Assembly (NCBI RefSeq): GCF_014138435.1
Contig: NZ_JACJIM010000001.1
Span: 930,001 to 994,000, forward strand
Direction: 5' to 3'
Origin: Methylobacterium fujisawaense
Lineage (GTDB): Bacteria > Pseudomonadota > Alphaproteobacteria > Rhizobiales > Beijerinckiaceae
Length of the DNA stretch: 64,000 nucleotides
The notes beneath the pieces were generated by a model, which did not search any database, was not told the DNA's origin, and saw only the letters and a list, made by a program, of their open reading frames with translations. Position 1 is the stretch's first letter. Each line of letters starts with the position of its first letter. Below are positions 1-8,983 of the stretch, one piece after another. The translations under genes and the position numbers were made by a program.

Positions 1-1
1 G

Positions 2-85
2 GCGGGGCTTGCCGCCGAGTCGGCCGAGCCACAGCCTTTCCTCAACCTCGCCCTGAACGCCCCGCCGCAGAGCCGCGCCCGATGA
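2..85 (+). CDS. C-terminal end of an upstream gene (partial)
   Basis: An open frame enters from the left edge and ends at the TGA at 83-85, which overlaps the ATG of the recombinase as ATGA. The 27 visible residues (ending PPQSRAR) have no recognisable domain. The 4-base overlap is typical of translationally coupled genes, so this is probably the tail of a protein encoded just upstream of the recombinase on the same mobile element. Only the tail is in the window, so its function cannot be given. Confidence 0.4.
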   Translation, partial: AGLAAESAEPQPFLNLALNAPPQSRAR

Positions 86-1749
86 CCGTTTACACCCGAG
101 CCCCGCACATGGCGAACCTCCCCGAGGGGGCGCTGAGGATCTGCGGCTATCTCCGCGTCTCGACGGGACGCCAGGCGGAAGGCGACCTTTCGATCCCGGA
201 TCAGCGCAAGCAGATCCACGCGTTCTGCGCCGCCAAGGGCTGGCAGGTGGTCGGCGAGTACGTCGAGCCGGGCGCCTCGGCCACAGACGACAACCGGCCC
301 GAGTTCCAGAGGATGATCGAGCGCGCGGGCGACGACGATCACCCTTACGACGCCGTCGTCGTCCGTTCCTACTCGCGCTTCTTCCGCGACAGTTTTGGCC
401 TGGAGATGTATATCCGCCGCCTCGGCAAGGCCAGGGTGCGCCTGATCTCGATCACGCAGGAACTCGGCGACGACCCGGCGCAGGCCATGATGCGCCAGGT
501 CATCGCCCTGTTCGACGAGTACCAGTCGAAGGAGAACGCCAAGCACGTGCTGCGTGCGATGAAGGAGAACGCCCGGCAGGGCTTCTACAACGGCGCCCCG
601 GTGCCGCTCGGCTATAGGGTGGAATAGGTCGAGAAGCGCGGGGCCCGGGTCAAGAAGCGGCTCGCAGTCGATCCGGTCGAGGAGGAGACCGTCAAGCTGA
701 TATTCCGCCTGTATCGCCACGGCGACGGGTCGAGCGGGCCGCTCGGGGTCAAGGCTATCACCTGCTACCTAAACGAGCGCGGCTATCGCACCCGGGCGGG
801 GGCCAGGTTCGGGGTCGCCACCGTCCACGGCCTGCTGACCAACCGGGTGTATGTCGGCGAGTGGACCTTCAACAAACGCTGCTCGAAAACCCTGCGGGTG
901 AAGCCGCAAGCCGAACATATTCCGATCAGCGTGCCGGCGATCATCGACCTGGCCGAGTTCGAGGCGGTGCAGGCGACGCTCAAGGCGCACAACCCCCGCA
1001 CCACGCCGGCCCGGGTCGTGACCGGCCCGATCCTGCTGACAGGCCTGGCCACCTGCACGACCTGCAAGGGGCCGATGACGCTGCGCACCGGCACGTCGAA
1101 ATCCGGCAAGGTCCATCGCTACTACAGCTGCTCGACGCACGGGCGGCAGGGCCGGACCGGCTGCACCGGCCGCAGCATTCCGATGGATATTTTGGATACC
1201 ATGGTGACCGATCACCTCGTCGCCGAGTTGCTGCAGCCGGATCGGCTGCGGGCGACGCTCGCTTCGCTATGGACGCTGCGGGCAGAGAAGACGGCGCAGG
1301 TCGATGGGCGCGTCGCGGCCCTGCGTGGGGAGCTTGCCGGGGCGGAGGAGAAGCTGAAGCGGCTCTATCGGATGGTCGAGGAGGGGGTGACCGATCTCGA
1401 CGACATCCTCAAGGCGCGGATCTCGGCGTTGAAGGAGGAGCGGGATCGGGTGCGGGCCACGCTCGACCGAATCCACATCGCCGAGCGCCCGCCGGCCGAG
1501 ATCGCCCCGGAGCTCATCGAGAAGTTCGGACAGCTCATGCGGGCGAACGTGACGAGCGGCGAGATCCCGTTCCGGAAGGCGTGGCTGCAGGCGATTGTCG
1601 ATCGGGTCGAGGTCGATGCCGACGTGATCCGCATCATCGGCGACAAGGCCAGCCTGGAAGCCGCCATCGTCGGCGCTGCCTCATCAGCTGCGCCCGGTAT
1701 TCGCAGATCTGTACGGAAGTGGCGCGCCCGAAAGGATTCGAACCTCTGA
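82..1749 (+). pseudogene. Large serine recombinase interrupted by an amber codon
   Basis: This is a site-specific DNA recombinase of the large serine (resolvase/invertase) family. Residues 1-181 carry the catalytic resolvase domain with the nucleophile serine in YLRVSTGRQ. An in-frame TAG at 625-627 then stops translation. The same frame continues with the rest of the family architecture: a Recombinase domain (KRLAVDPVEEETVKLIFRLY and GVATVHGLLTNRVYVGEW), a zinc ribbon with CTTC and later cysteines, and a long basic coiled coil near codons 400-470. Without the stop the protein would be about 555 residues, normal for the family. The frame closes inside the adjacent tRNA-Arg gene, so the last codons RARKDSNL come from tRNA antisense sequence. 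I infer a decayed integrase at the right end of a genomic island. A sequencing error at the amber codon, suppression, or a start at the second ATG at 109 are possible alternatives. Confidence 0.88.
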
Positions 1750-1796
1750 CCCCCAGATTCGTAGTCTGGTGCTCTATCCAGCTGAGCTACGGGCGC
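1720..1796 (-). tRNA. tRNA-Arg (anticodon ACG), CCA encoded
   Basis: On the minus strand a 77-base cloverleaf starts at 1796. The acceptor stem GCGCCCG pairs with CGGGCGC at 1724-1730. The D arm reads TAGCTCAGCTGGATAGAGCA. The anticodon stem CCAGA/TCTGG encloses the loop CTACGAA, which gives anticodon ACG (the A is normally edited to inosine to read CGN codons). The T loop reads GTTCGAATC and CCA is encoded at 1722-1720. Its 3' end abuts the recombinase gene, the usual geometry when an element has integrated at a tRNA 3' end. Confidence 0.97.
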
Positions 1797-1921
1797 CTGA
1801 CACGGCGGCGGGGTCTTGGCCCGCCGGTGTGAAGGGGCTTCTAGAGGCTCGGATCCGGCTTGGCAAGACACTTTGGACAACGACTTGCGCGGCCCATGCG
1901 TCCCACCTCGCTCCCCCGGAC

Positions 1922-2662
1922 CTACGGAGTCCGCGCGCTCGCCCGCACGCGCTCCTCGGCGGCCCGGATCGCCTCGGGCGTTCCGACATGCAGCCACTGG
2001 CCGTCGAGCCGCATCCCGAAAAGCCGCCCCGCCGCGATCGCCCGGTCGAACAGCAGGTTGAGGGAGAAGGCGCCCGTCGGCGTGTCCGCGAACAGGCTCG
2101 GCGTGAGGATCGCCACGCCCGCGTAGATGAAGGGCGCCACCTCACGCTCGCCGCGCCGCTCCAGGCGCCCGTCCGGGTCCATCACGAAGTCACCGGCCCC
2201 TTCGTAGCCGAGGCTGGTGGCGGTGGGGGCCACCAGCAACAGGCCATCCATGCGGTCCCCATCCCAGCTCTCGATCAACCGGCGCAGGTTGGAGGCCGGC
2301 CCCTCGAGCCAGAACGAATCCGAGTTCAGCACCACGAACGGCCCCGCGCCCAGCAGCGGCAAGGCCTTGCGGATGCCACCGCCCGTCTCCAGCAACGCTC
2401 CACGCTCGTCGGACACGAGCGTGGCCGGCCCCTCGGTCCGGCCCGCAAGATGCCCCTCGATCAGGTCGGCGAGATAGTGGACGTTGACGACCGCGGTCCC
2501 GATTCCGGCCTCGGCGACCCGGTCCAGGGCGTGATCGAGCAGAGCCTTGCCGGCGACCTCCACCAGGGGCTTCGGCACCGTGGCGGTCACCGGCCGCATG
2601 CGCTTGCCCAGGCCCGCGGCCAGGACGAAGGCGCGGCTGACGGCGGGGGCGGGCTCGCTCAT
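1922..2662 (-). CDS. murU: Nucleotidyltransferase, MurU-type (MurNAc-1-phosphate uridylyltransferase)
   Basis: A predicted 246-residue sugar-1-phosphate nucleotidyltransferase. The N-terminus holds the nucleotide-binding signature LAAGLGKRMRPVT followed by the lysine in PKPLVEVAGK, and VVLNSDSFW supplies the metal-binding aspartate. The length matches MurU, which converts MurNAc-1-phosphate and UTP into UDP-MurNAc in the cell-wall recycling route that bypasses de novo synthesis (family knowledge from Pseudomonas). The ATG at 2662 is 19 bases after the stop of the gene encoding the sugar kinase, so the two should be co-transcribed. A mannose-1-phosphate or glucose-1-phosphate nucleotidyltransferase role is the main alternative, but the kinase partner favours MurU. 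Confidence 0.85.
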   Translation of the reverse strand: MSEPAPAVSRAFVLAAGLGKRMRPVTATVPKPLVEVAGKALLDHALDRVAEAGIGTAVVNVHYLADLIEGHLAGRTEGPATLVSDERGALLETGGGIRKALPLLGAGPFVVLNSDSFWLEGPASNLRRLIESWDGDRMDGLLLVAPTATSLGYEGAGDFVMDPDGRLERRGEREVAPFIYAGVAILTPSLFADTPTGAFSLNLLFDRAIAAGRLFGMRLDGQWLHVGTPEAIRAAEERVRASARTP

Positions 2663-2681
2663 GCGGTCGGGAATCCGATGG

Positions 2682-4244
2682 TCAGGGTTCGGGAGCCGGA
2701 GCGACGAGGCCCGGCAGATGATCCGCGTGCCACGCCCGCAGTCCGGCGAGCGCCGGATGGGCGAGGTTGCGGGCGAGATAACCCTCGATCCGCGGCAGAT
2801 GGGCGAGATAACCGGGCTTGCCGTCGCGCCGGTCCAGGCGCGCGAAGATGCCGAGGATCTTCGTGGCCCGCTGGGCCGCAAGCAGCGCGTAGGCGGTGGC
2901 GAAGGCCCCGACATCGAAGGCCGGGTCCCGGCCGCGGCGCTCGCGGGCGTAGAGGCCGAGCAGCCGCAGCTCGAACTCGGCGCTGGAATCGACCCGGGCA
3001 TCCTGCAGCAGGGAGGCGACGTCGTAGGCCGGGTGGCCCATGACGGCGTCCTGAAAGTCGATCAGCCCGACCCGCTCCAGCCCGTCGCGCTCGGGCAGCC
3101 AGATCAGGTTCGGGGAGTGGTAGTCGCGCAGGGTCCAGGTCGGCCGGTCCGGTATCGCGCCCTGAAGCGCCTCCCGCCACAGGTCGACGAACGCCGCCCG
3201 CGCCTCCGCCGTCAGGCGGACGTTCCGGATCGCCGGCGCGTACCATTCGGGCATCAGTTCCGCCTCGAACAGCAGCGCCTCCATGTCATAGGGCGGCAGC
3301 ACGTGCTCGATCCCGTCCTCCACCGGCAGGGCCGAGGGGAGCGGGTTGGCGTGGAGCTTGGCGAGCACGCGCACAGCCTCGGCGTAGCGCTCGGGCCGCG
3401 GGGCGCCCCCCTCGATCACCGGCTCGCTGCCGAGATCCTCAAGGATCAGCAGGCCCTCGGCGAGGTCCTCGCCGTAGATTTTGGGCGCCGAGAGGCCGAG
3501 CGCCCGCAGGCCGCGGTCCAGGGCCACGAAGGCGTGGACGCTCTCGGCGAGGTGCACGATCGCGCTGTAGGGCTTGCCGTCCCGCACCGGGGGCCCGTCC
3601 GGCCGAGGCGGCGCGATCATCAGCACGGCGCTGGTGCCGTCGGGCTTGGTCAGGCGCTCGTAGGCGCGGGAGGAGGCGTCTCCCTGCATCAGCGTCCGCT
3701 CGGCGATGTCCCACCCGCTGCGGTCGAGGAGGCGGCGCACCGCCCGGGCCCGATCGAGGCGGGCGCGCATGCCGCCGGTGCCGTCGATCCGGGCGAGCCG
3801 CGCCTCGGGGCCGAACTCCGCCCGCAGGGACAGGTCGACGGTCAGCACCGGACCGTCGCGGGGCGGCATCCGGTCCGGCCACTCGACCAGGGTGATCGCG
3901 CCCTCGGCCATCTCGTCGAAGCCGAGTTCCACCAATTCGTCGGGGTCGCGCAGCCGGTAGAGGTCGGCATGGATGATCGGCCGACCGTCCCGGGCCGCAT
4001 AGGGCTGGATCAGCGTGAAGGTCGGGCTCGGAACCTCCAGCTGCGCGTCGCCGGCGAGTTCGCGGATCACCGCGCGGGCGAGCGTGGTCTTGCCGCCGCC
4101 GAGGCCACCCGACAGGGCGACGACGTCGCCGGGGAGCAGAAACTCGGAGAGGAACAGGCCGAGATCCTCCGTGGCCGTCTCGTCCGGCAGCACGAATTCC
4201 CAGGGCACCGGCCGCGCGGATGCGCCTGCCGCCCCATCGGCCAT
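2682..4244 (-). CDS. tsaE: TsaE-AmgK fusion: t6A tRNA-modification ATPase fused to an anomeric amino-sugar kinase
   Basis: Two proteins in one chain of 520 residues. Residues 1-165 are TsaE, the ATPase needed for N6-threonylcarbamoyladenosine at position 37 of ANN-decoding tRNAs, with the P-loop GGLGGGKTT at about 46-54 and a VEWPDRMP segment. From about residue 190 to the end is an aminoglycoside-phosphotransferase-like kinase with GDASSRAYERL, the catalytic DYHSPN and the metal-binding DFQDA. Such kinases next to murU are AmgK, which phosphorylates MurNAc and GlcNAc at C1 during peptidoglycan recycling. The fusion is known in Hyphomicrobiales. I chose the ATG at 4244; an in-frame TTG at 4325 would add 27 residues without similarity. 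Confidence 0.88.
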   Translation of the reverse strand: MADGAAGASARPVPWEFVLPDETATEDLGLFLSEFLLPGDVVALSGGLGGGKTTLARAVIRELAGDAQLEVPSPTFTLIQPYAARDGRPIIHADLYRLRDPDELVELGFDEMAEGAITLVEWPDRMPPRDGPVLTVDLSLRAEFGPEARLARIDGTGGMRARLDRARAVRRLLDRSGWDIAERTLMQGDASSRAYERLTKPDGTSAVLMIAPPRPDGPPVRDGKPYSAIVHLAESVHAFVALDRGLRALGLSAPKIYGEDLAEGLLILEDLGSEPVIEGGAPRPERYAEAVRVLAKLHANPLPSALPVEDGIEHVLPPYDMEALLFEAELMPEWYAPAIRNVRLTAEARAAFVDLWREALQGAIPDRPTWTLRDYHSPNLIWLPERDGLERVGLIDFQDAVMGHPAYDVASLLQDARVDSSAEFELRLLGLYARERRGRDPAFDVGAFATAYALLAAQRATKILGIFARLDRRDGKPGYLAHLPRIEGYLARNLAHPALAGLRAWHADHLPGLVAPAPEP

Positions 4245-4421
4245 CTGCCCGTCCCGCTCGTCTCCGCCCAAAGCCCGCCTCCGAGACCCGAAGACGCATG
4301 GTCCGAAAACACGCACCGGATGCAAGCGTTTCCGCCCGGAGCCGCGCGCTTCCCGCCGGCCCGGTGCATCGAAACCACGCTCGCGGAGGCGGCAAACGTC
4401 GCCGCCGAGGCCCGGACTCCC

Positions 4422-5756
4422 TCAGATCCGGGCGCCGTGGCCCCCCTGCCGCCCGGAATCGGCCAATTCGGCCGGCCCGCACCGCCAGCGCAGGGCATCC
4501 CAGGCAGCCGCCGCCGCAAGGGCATCGGCCTGCGGCATCGGGCGGCCGAAATGGTAGCCCTGGCCCAGGGCGCAGCCCATCGCCGCCAGGGCCTCCGCCT
4601 CGGCGCGGCCCTCGATGCCCTCCGCGACCGCCGCGACCCCGATCTCCTCGGCGAGCCGCAGGATGGTCTGGACGATCCGGCGATCGCGCGGCTCCGCCAG
4701 CATCGCCCGGACGAAGGCCCGGTCGACCTTCAGCGTGGTGATCGGCAGGGCGCTGAGATGACTGAGCGAGGAATAGCCCGTGCCGAAATCGTCCACCGCG
4801 ATGCCGAGGCCGGCCGCGCGGCAGCGCGCGAGGGCGGCGGCGGCGCCGGCCGGATCCTGCATCAGCGTGCTCTCGGTGATCTCGAGCTTGAGGGCCCCGG
4901 GGGCGATACCGGTCCGGCGCAGCATCGCGTCGATCAGGCCCGGAATGTCCGACCGGGCGAGGTCCTGGGCGGTGACGTTGAAGCTGACGAACAGGGAGGC
5001 TTCGACGGAGGCGGGGGCCTGCAGACCGGCCTGCAGGATCGGGGGCACGATCCGGCCGATCTCGCCGATCACCCAGGCAGTGATGGCGACGATCAGGCCG
5101 CTCGCCTCGGCGGCCGGGATGAAGGCCGCGGGCGGCACGAGCCCGCGCTCGGGATCGTGCCAGCGGATCAGGGCCTCGAAGCCGGCGAGCCGCCCGGTGG
5201 CGAGCCGCACGATCGGCTGCAGGAACAGCGCGAACTCGTCCTGGGCTAGGGCCCGCCGCAAGGCGCGCTCCTGCGCGAGGGCGGCGACCGTCGCGTCGAA
5301 ATCGGCTCGGGCGGCCGGCGAAAGCGCCGCCGGCCGGCTCCCCGCCACCGCCGGTCCGAGGCGCGGCAGGGTCTCCCGGAACCGGGCGATGAGCCCCTCG
5401 AGGCAGAGGCGCAGGATCGGATCGGCGCCGGCGAGCCGCTGGCGGATCTGCGCCGCCCCCACGGGCACGAGCACGCAGTCCTCCTCGGCGCGGACGCCGG
5501 CGGAGCGCGGGAGGGCGTCGAGGATGGCCATCTCGCCGAAGAGCTCGCCGGCCCCGCGCCGGCCGAGCACCGACTCGCCGCCGTCGCGCCGCCGGAAGAT
5601 CGCGATGCGCCCGCTCAGGATCAGGTAGGCACAGTGCCCGATCGCCCCCTCCTCGAACAGGACGGCGCCGGCCGGGAGGGTGACGGGCTCGGAGAGATCC
5701 TGCATCGGCCGGGGCGCTGCGACGTCGACGGGGAAGGCCGGAGCGACCCCTGGCAC
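4422..5756 (-). CDS. Cyclic-nucleotide-binding domain plus EAL c-di-GMP phosphodiesterase
   Basis: A soluble signalling protein of 444 residues with no membrane segment. Residues 20-135 form a cNMP-binding/Crp-like beta barrel with the phosphate-binding cassette [19 protein letters not shown]. Residues 190-435 form an EAL domain with the catalytic motifs intact: FEALIRW, the asparagine in [22 protein letters not shown], the lysine in TLKVDRAF and EGIE. It should therefore hydrolyse c-di-GMP, probably gated by a nucleotide bound at the N-terminus. The GTG at 5756 lies 34 bases after the stop of the sigma-54 activator, so the two look like one operon. An ATG at 5705 (MQDLSEPV) is an alternative start that keeps both domains. 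Confidence 0.9.
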   Translation of the reverse strand: MPGVAPAFPVDVAAPRPMQDLSEPVTLPAGAVLFEEGAIGHCAYLILSGRIAIFRRRDGGESVLGRRGAGELFGEMAILDALPRSAGVRAEEDCVLVPVGAAQIRQRLAGADPILRLCLEGLIARFRETLPRLGPAVAGSRPAALSPAARADFDATVAALAQERALRRALAQDEFALFLQPIVRLATGRLAGFEALIRWHDPERGLVPPAAFIPAAEASGLIVAITAWVIGEIGRIVPPILQAGLQAPASVEASLFVSFNVTAQDLARSDIPGLIDAMLRRTGIAPGALKLEITESTLMQDPAGAAAALARCRAAGLGIAVDDFGTGYSSLSHLSALPITTLKVDRAFVRAMLAEPRDRRIVQTILRLAEEIGVAAVAEGIEGRAEAEALAAMGCALGQGYHFGRPMPQADALAAAAAWDALRWRCGPAELADSGRQGGHGARI

Positions 5757-5790
5757 AGCGATCTTAAGATCGGATCAAGGACCTGCCGGA

Positions 5791-7683
5791 TCAGCCGCGC
5801 GGGATCCCGTGGGCCTTGATCCGCGAGGCGAGCGTCGTCGGGCGCAGGCCGAGCAGCTCGGCCGCGCCGCCCGGCCCGGAGACCCGGCCGCCCGCCAGGG
5901 ACAGGGCGGCGACGATCTCGGCGCGATCCCGGGCCCGGCGCTCGGCTTCCGTGGCCGGCCGCCCGCCGGGCGCCGCGGCCGGTGCGGCCGGGTCCGTGGG
6001 CCCGGTCGCCTCGCCGTCGGGCAGATCGAGGCGGAGCCGGCCCCCGGCGGAGAGGATCACCGCCCGCTCGATCACGTTCTCCAGCTCGCGGACGTTGCCG
6101 GGCCAGGGATAGCGGCAGAGGCGGCGGACATCGCCCTCCGAGAGCCGCGGCTCCGGGACGGTGAGGCGGCGCGCGGCGACCCGGAGCAGGTGCAGGGCGA
6201 TCGGCGGGATGTCCTCGGGCCGCTCGCGCAGGGGCCGCGCCTGGATCGGGAAGACGTTGAGGCGGAAGTAGAGATCCTCCCGGAAGCGGCCCGCCCGGAC
6301 CTCGGCGCGCAGGTCCCGATTGGTGGCCGCGACCACGCGCACGTCCACCGCGCGGGTGCGGGCCTCGCCGACCCGCTCGAAGGAGCGCTCCTGCAGGACG
6401 CGCAGCAGCTTGCCCTGGAGGTCGAGGGGGATCTCGCCGACCTCGTCGAGGAACAGCGTGCCGCCATCGGCGAGTTCGAACCGCCCGATCCGGTCGCGCA
6501 GCGCCCCGGTGAAGCTACCCCTGACATGGCCGAAGAACTCGCTCTCGAACAGCTCGCGGGGGATCGCCGCGCAGTTCACCCGGATCATCGGGCGGGCGCT
6601 GCGGCGGCTCGCCTCGTGGATCGCCCGGGCGATGAGTTCCTTGCCGGTGCCGGATTCGCCGGTGATCAGCACCGTGGCGTCGGTTCCGGCCACGAGGTCG
6701 ACTTGGCGCAGCGTGGCCGCGATGGCGGGGGAGCGGCCGATGATACCCTGGTGCTGGCGCTCGGCCCGGATTTCCTCCTTGAGATAGGCGTTCTCCAGCT
6801 CGAGGCGCTCCCGGAGGGAGTCGACCTCGGCGAGCGCGCTCGTCAGCCGGGCCTCGGCCTCCCGGCGCTGGCTGATGTCGCGAAACACGATGACGGCGCC
6901 GAGCAGGCGTCCCCGGTCGCGGATCGGCGTCGAGGTGTACTCGACCGGGAAGGACGTCCCGTCGGCGCGCCAGAAGACCTCGTGATCGACCTGATGCACG
7001 ATCCCGTCGCGGAATGCCGCGTAGATCGGGCAGTCGCGATGGGGGTAGTGGCTGCCGTCGGCGCGGGTGTGGTGCACGGCGGCATGCATGTCCCGGCCGA
7101 CGAGGTCGGCGGCCTCGCAGCCGAGCATGCGCGCGGCAGCCGGATTGACGAAGGTGGTCACGCCCTCCGCGTTGACGCCGTAGATCCCCTCCCCGGCCGC
7201 GCGCAGGATCAGCTGGTTGCCCCGCTCGATGTCGCGGAAGATCCGCTCCATCCGCTGCCACTCGGAGAGGCCCGCGCGCATATGGGCCTCGGCCTCGCCG
7301 TCGACCTGACGGCGGTGGAGGGCGTCCGGATCCGCGAGCGCCACGACGAGGCGCATCTGTTCGCCCGGAAGCGGGAAGGCCACGGTCTCGACCCGCAGGT
7401 CGCGGCCCGCCGCGTCGCGGGGCGCCAGGGTCCGCGTCCACCAATGCCCTTTCGCCAGGACGGCCTGGGTGAACGCCGTGAGGGCCGCGAGCTGGCCCGG
7501 AAACAGCGCGCTGGCCCGGGCCCGCCGCAGCGCCGGACGCCCGTGACCGAGGAGACGCGCCGCCGCCGCGTTGGCGTCGGCGATCCGGTCCTCCTCGGGC
7601 AGGAGCACCAGCATGGGATCCGGGCTCGCCTCGAAGACTGCTCCAAATGCGCCCATCTCGCCGGTGTCACGATATGTCGTCAT
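5791..7683 (-). CDS. PAS-containing sigma-54-dependent transcriptional activator
   Basis: A bacterial enhancer-binding protein of 630 residues. Two PAS-type sensor regions come first (about residues 10-120 and 150-275), with a short helix leading to the AAA+ domain. Walker A reads GESGTGKE near residue 340. The sigma-54 contact loop is GSFTGA near 388, a mild variant of GAFTGA. Walker B reads [11 protein letters not shown]. The C-terminus is a Fis-type helix-turn-helix ending in [17 protein letters not shown]. There is no receiver domain, so it probably senses a ligand or redox state through PAS rather than a kinase. It is divergent from cynS, and three palindromic sites overlap and follow its start codon. 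I chose the ATG at 7683 because MTTYRD leads directly into the first PAS region; longer readings have no domain content. Confidence 0.93.
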   Translation of the reverse strand: MTTYRDTGEMGAFGAVFEASPDPMLVLLPEEDRIADANAAAARLLGHGRPALRRARASALFPGQLAALTAFTQAVLAKGHWWTRTLAPRDAAGRDLRVETVAFPLPGEQMRLVVALADPDALHRRQVDGEAEAHMRAGLSEWQRMERIFRDIERGNQLILRAAGEGIYGVNAEGVTTFVNPAAARMLGCEAADLVGRDMHAAVHHTRADGSHYPHRDCPIYAAFRDGIVHQVDHEVFWRADGTSFPVEYTSTPIRDRGRLLGAVIVFRDISQRREAEARLTSALAEVDSLRERLELENAYLKEEIRAERQHQGIIGRSPAIAATLRQVDLVAGTDATVLITGESGTGKELIARAIHEASRRSARPMIRVNCAAIPRELFESEFFGHVRGSFTGALRDRIGRFELADGGTLFLDEVGEIPLDLQGKLLRVLQERSFERVGEARTRAVDVRVVAATNRDLRAEVRAGRFREDLYFRLNVFPIQARPLRERPEDIPPIALHLLRVAARRLTVPEPRLSEGDVRRLCRYPWPGNVRELENVIERAVILSAGGRLRLDLPDGEATGPTDPAAPAAAPGGRPATEAERRARDRAEIVAALSLAGGRVSGPGGAAELLGLRPTTLASRIKAHGIPRG

Positions 7684-7718
7684 GGTCTGACGATATCTCG
7701 TTTCCAACGAGATGTCGT
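7669..7718. promoter_or_regulatory. Three 12-bp palindromic operator/enhancer sites
   Basis: Three copies of a near-palindromic 12-mer, ACGA-T/G-AT-G/C-TCGT, lie at 7669-7680 (ACGATATGTCGT), 7690-7701 (ACGATATCTCGT) and 7707-7718 (ACGAGATGTCGT), with starts 21 and 17 bases apart. The last two also form one larger inverted repeat. Copy 1 lies within codons 2-5 of the activator gene. The cluster ends about 60 bp upstream of the -24 box for cynS, a usual distance for upstream activating sequences. I infer that the adjacent activator binds here, driving cynS and probably controlling itself. Confidence 0.65.
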
Positions 7719-7778
7719 GATTCTCGCACTGGCCGGCCAACCTCCTGCCGGCGCTGGCGATTCCGGAATTTCCGCGGC

Positions 7779-7793
7779 TGGCATACCGCTTGC
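7779..7793 (+). promoter_or_regulatory. Sigma-54 (-24/-12) promoter for cynS
   Basis: TGGCATACCGCTTGC matches the RpoN consensus: the invariant GG (7780-7781) and GC (7792-7793) are separated by exactly ten bases. It points toward cynS. Transcription would begin near 7805 and leave a leader of roughly 185 bases before the cynS ATG. The divergent neighbour is a sigma-54 activator, which strongly supports the assignment. Confidence 0.8.
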
Positions 7794-7991
7794 GCAGCGG
7801 AGGGGTCCGCCCGTCGTCCGGCGCCGCTCCCGATAGCGGCCAGGCCGATGATCGGCGGATGTCCGCGTCCGGTCGCGACCGTATCCCCTCACCGGTCGCG
7901 ATCCGGACGCGCACCCCGCATCGGGGTGGGTGGGGCCGCGGACGACGCGGCCTCACCGAACCCATCGCAGATTGAAACCCAGGAGCCGACC

Positions 7992-8480
7992 ATGAAGCGC
8001 GAGGACCTCACCGAGAAGCTTCTCGACATCAAGCGCGAGAAGGGCTGGACCTGGAAGCACATCCACGAGGCGATCGGCGGCCTGTCGCCGTTCCTGATCA
8101 CCGCCGCGTGCCTCGGCCAGATGAAGCTGCCGAAGGCCCAGGCCAAGCGGGCGGCCGAACTCTTCGGCCTCACCGAGGCGGAGGAGCGGATGCTCAACGA
8201 GCCGCCCTACCGCGGCTCGATCCCGTCGCTGCCGCCCACCGACCCGCTGATCTACCGGTTCTACGAGCTGGTGATGGTCTACGGCACGACCTTCAAGGAG
8301 CTGATCCAGGAGGAGTTCGGCGACGGCATCATGTCGGCGATCGACTTCAACATGGACATGGCCCGCGAGGCCAACAACAAGGGCGACCGGGTGAAGCTCA
8401 CCATGTCGGGCAAGTTCCTGCCGTACAAGTATTACGGCAACGACGACGACACGCCGGAATACGGCTTCAAGGAGGGCTGA
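7992..8480 (+). CDS. cynS: Cyanate hydratase (cyanase)
   Basis: Cyanase decomposes cyanate with bicarbonate to ammonia and CO2, detoxifying cyanate and releasing nitrogen. The 162-residue product is close to the 156 residues of the E. coli enzyme. The N-terminal helical domain ([18 protein letters not shown]) is followed by the catalytic domain holding the family's Arg, Glu and Ser: the Arg and Glu in [11 protein letters not shown] and the Ser in GIMSAIDF. The ATG at 7992 follows AGGAGCC. The E. coli gene is controlled by the LysR protein CynR; here no LysR gene is adjacent and a sigma-54 promoter and activator take that place. A carbonic anhydrase gene, frequent in cyn operons, is absent nearby. 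Confidence 0.97.
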   Translation: MKREDLTEKLLDIKREKGWTWKHIHEAIGGLSPFLITAACLGQMKLPKAQAKRAAELFGLTEAEERMLNEPPYRGSIPSLPPTDPLIYRFYELVMVYGTTFKELIQEEFGDGIMSAIDFNMDMAREANNKGDRVKLTMSGKFLPYKYYGNDDDTPEYGFKEG

Positions 8481-8487
8481 GGACATT

Positions 8488-8502
8488 CGTGCGGTCCGCA
8501 CG
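8488..8502. terminator. Short palindrome just after cynS
   Basis: CGTGCGG-T-CCGCACG begins eight bases past the cynS stop codon. It could fold into a short GC hairpin, but no T-run follows, so a terminator role is only possible. Confidence 0.3.
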
Positions 8503-8618
8503 GCCCAGCGGTGTCCGGGCGTGGCGGTTCCGAACCGACGCCCGCCGCCCCTCTCCCCCTGCGGGCCTCAGGATCCACACCGCTCGGTCTGACACCCCGT
8601 TCCGACAGGGCAGCGCGC

Positions 8619-8732
8619 ATCCCCTCCCCTGCCGGGAGGGGTCACGGGTGGGGCGGTGCAGAAGGCACCGCACCGCCTCATCCTGTGCCCCCACCTCCAA
8701 CTCCACCCCGCAAGGGGGCGGAGCGCGGCTCC
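8619..8732. repeat. Degenerate GC-rich intergenic repeat, copy A
   Basis: This lies within the 500-base gene-free stretch between cynS and the small secreted protein gene. It contains a CCCCTCCCCTGCCGGGAGGGG hairpin, then a GGGTGGGG block, a GGTGCAG element, CCCCCACCTCC and a C-run/G-run pair. The same order of elements recurs at 9371-9472, and a looser version at 17368-17540, which suggests a dispersed intergenic repeat family. The rest of the stretch (8503-8618 and 8733-8983) shows no coding or RNA signal. Confidence 0.4.
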
Positions 8733-8983
8733 GGCAAGCGATGGCGTGGATCTCGTCGCCCCGGAGGCCGCAGGGCGCGCGCGGCGTCCGTCAGGGCCTG
8801 AACCCGATCGATCCCGTCAATCCGCCGGACGCCTCCGATCCGCGACGATCCCGGCTGCGCTGTCGCGCCATGGCGTGCGCCGCATTCCGTTCGGATTGTC
8901 TCCGTCGATCAAGCAGCGCACGAAAAATCCGCAAGACTGCGAGGGTCGGTCCTGACGGCAACGACCAAGCGAGGGAGAGGGCG

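Noticed and set aside
861..1832. Long open frame overlapping the recombinase
   Set aside because: Arg/Gly-rich shadow in another frame; the recombinase frame holds the conserved domains.
2547..5249. 900-codon plus-strand open frame
   Set aside because: Antisense shadow of the murU, tsaE-amgK and EAL genes, which have clear catalytic motifs; high GC keeps the opposite frame open.
7669..7718. The three 12-mers as a short CRISPR-like array
   Set aside because: Copies are only 12 bases, palindromic, 5-9 bases apart and lie in a promoter region; this is an operator pattern. No CRISPR array or cas gene is in the window.
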